Below are positions 32,093 to 32,491 of a DNA stretch of 32,491 bases, piece after piece. Origin of the DNA: a virus; the IMG/VR virus record IMGVR_UViG_3300009285_004588, positions 1 through 32,491 of that record. One strand, 5' to 3'. The stretch's first letter is position 1. Every line of letters begins with the position of its first letter. A model generated the notes under the pieces. It worked only from the letters and a program-made list of their open reading frames with translations, was not told the DNA's origin and ran no database searches. A program made the translations under genes and the position numbers.

Positions 32093-32250
32093 CTATACTT
32101 TCCGCTTTTTCTTGCCGGATTTCGCGGCATTGTCTTTCAACCTGTTGGCCAGAGTTTCCAAATCTTCCGTTACTCTTTTTTCTTTGTGGCATGTGTAGTA
32201 TACACCTTTATCTAAATCATCCTGCGTAATGGATTCCAGCCAACCATGAT
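32093..32250 (-). CDS. Phage small protein, 5' end lost at the junction
   Basis: The C-terminal about 52 codons are visible: HHGWLESITQDDLDKGVYYT, then a charged helix (EKRVTEDLETLANRLKD) and a basic tail GKKKRKV. The frame stays open only to a stop at 32267-32269 and has no ATG, because archaeal-type DNA begins near 32245. The true start is therefore missing from this window. Confidence 0.6.
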
Positions 32251-32262
32251 GAATTAACAAAG
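32240..32262. other. Phage to archaeal chromosome junction
   Basis: Left of here, the minus-strand phage frame and phage-style leaders continue. Right of here, a plus-strand archaeal aIF6 frame begins. Both frames read sensibly through about 32245-32255, so the exact join lies within these bases and may use a short shared sequence. No integrase, tRNA or att-like repeat is visible. Confidence 0.8.
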
Positions 32263-32415
32263 ATACTTAAATTGAATATTACAACTGGAACTGTTAATAT
32301 GGGTAATCCATTTGTAGGATCAGGGATATTATGCAATGATAAGGGATTTGTCATTGGTGACATGTCTGGTGGTCCAGAGATAATGAATGCAGAAGAGGCT
32401 TTGATGAAAAAATGA
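32245..32415 (+). CDS. Archaeal translation initiation factor 6 (aIF6), 3' part only
   Basis: About 56 residues: HDELTKILKLNITTGTVNMG, then NPFVGSGILCNDKGFVIGD, GGPEIMNAEEAL and stop. The GTVN(M)G.PFVGSG...NDKG.V.G....GPE....EEAL pattern is the last repeat of aIF6/eIF6, the ribosome anti-association factor of archaea and eukaryotes. Bacteria and phages lack it. The 5' three quarters are absent because the gene is cut at the junction. Its stop overlaps the next start (ATGA). Confidence 0.85.
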   Translation, partial: HDELTKILKLNITTGTVNMGNPFVGSGILCNDKGFVIGDMSGGPEIMNAEEALMKK

Positions 32416-32491
32416 ATCTTAAGCTTATATCAGGATCCTCAAATATTAAATTAGCATCTGACATTGCATCGTTATTAGGCATGCCTTTAAC
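32412..32491 (+). CDS. prs: Ribose-phosphate pyrophosphokinase, N-terminus only
   Basis: MNLKLISGSSNIKLASDIAS then LLGMPL matches the start of archaeal PRPP synthetases (ISGS.....A..IA..LG). It runs off the window. It overlaps aIF6 by four bases as in a cellular operon. The enzyme would make phosphoribosyl pyrophosphate from ribose 5-phosphate and ATP. Only 26 residues are visible, so the call is tentative. Confidence 0.65.
   Translation, partial: MNLKLISGSSNIKLASDIASLLGMPL

Noticed and set aside
32093-32491. Integrated provirus with attachment site at aIF6
   Set aside because: No integrase, tRNA or repeat is visible, so I report the join as a probable chimera and only list integration as an alternative.

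Overview
The window is a piece of a tailed double-stranded DNA phage (or prophage) genome. From about base 32245 to the right edge the DNA is instead archaeal and cellular. The phage part carries terminase large subunit, portal, SPP1 gp7-like head protein, XkdF-type protease, scaffold-like protein and HK97-fold capsid genes in canonical order. The host is probably a bacterium with a Bacteroidota-like sigma factor: four plus-strand promoters combine TTGAC/TTTTG with a -7 box of the TAnnTTTG type (TAGATTTG, TAGATTTA, TATCTTTC, TATCTTG). Strong Shine-Dalgarno sequences (ACAGGTG, CAGGAG, AAGGA) precede most genes, which is not typical of many Bacteroidota, so the host call is an inference. No tail, replication or integrase gene is recognisable, so this is a partial genome.

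Layout. (1) 1-12573, minus strand, the structural and lysis block. In transcription order it holds three small unknowns, a membrane protein, a putative peptidoglycan-active enzyme, a lipoprotein, a small membrane protein, terminase, a membrane protein, portal, gp7-like protein, protease, scaffold, capsid (followed by a terminator), a coiled-coil membrane protein, and a two-domain glycosyltransferase that runs off the left edge. (2) 12574-12722, a divergent control region. (3) 12723-17662, plus strand, four or five short transcription units of small proteins, including an AT-hook protein and a DUF2958 protein. Three units begin with the same composite cassette: A-tract, 25-bp core, A-tract, promoter. 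Most units end in a hairpin terminator. (4) 17679-17716, a bidirectional terminator between convergent units. (5) 17750-18304, a minus-strand membrane protein gene. (6) 18305-19738, about 1.4 kb nearly without genes, holding eight copies of a 15-bp element and other repeats; this is the best candidate for an origin or master control region. (7) 19739-32092, minus strand, some thirty small, tightly packed and mostly unrecognised genes. They include an FkbM-like methyltransferase and several Cys-rich mini-proteins. Two homologous promoter regions (near 23.1 kb and 29.3 kb) divide this block. (8) 32245-32491, the 3' end of an archaeal aIF6 gene overlapping the start of a ribose-phosphate pyrophosphokinase gene, fused to the phage inside a phage ORF. 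This is most likely an assembly chimera.

Working model (inference). The small-gene blocks 3 and 7 act early to take over the host, and block 1 is the late virion and lysis operon. The glycosyltransferase fusion and the methyltransferase may decorate a virion or host glycan. A TCGATTC(C/T)AG motif shared by the plus-strand cassettes and the two minus-strand promoters suggests one regulator for both. Starts were set by Shine-Dalgarno position; several longer reading frames begin at GTG or TTG codons that are themselves part of, or lie upstream of, the ribosome binding site.
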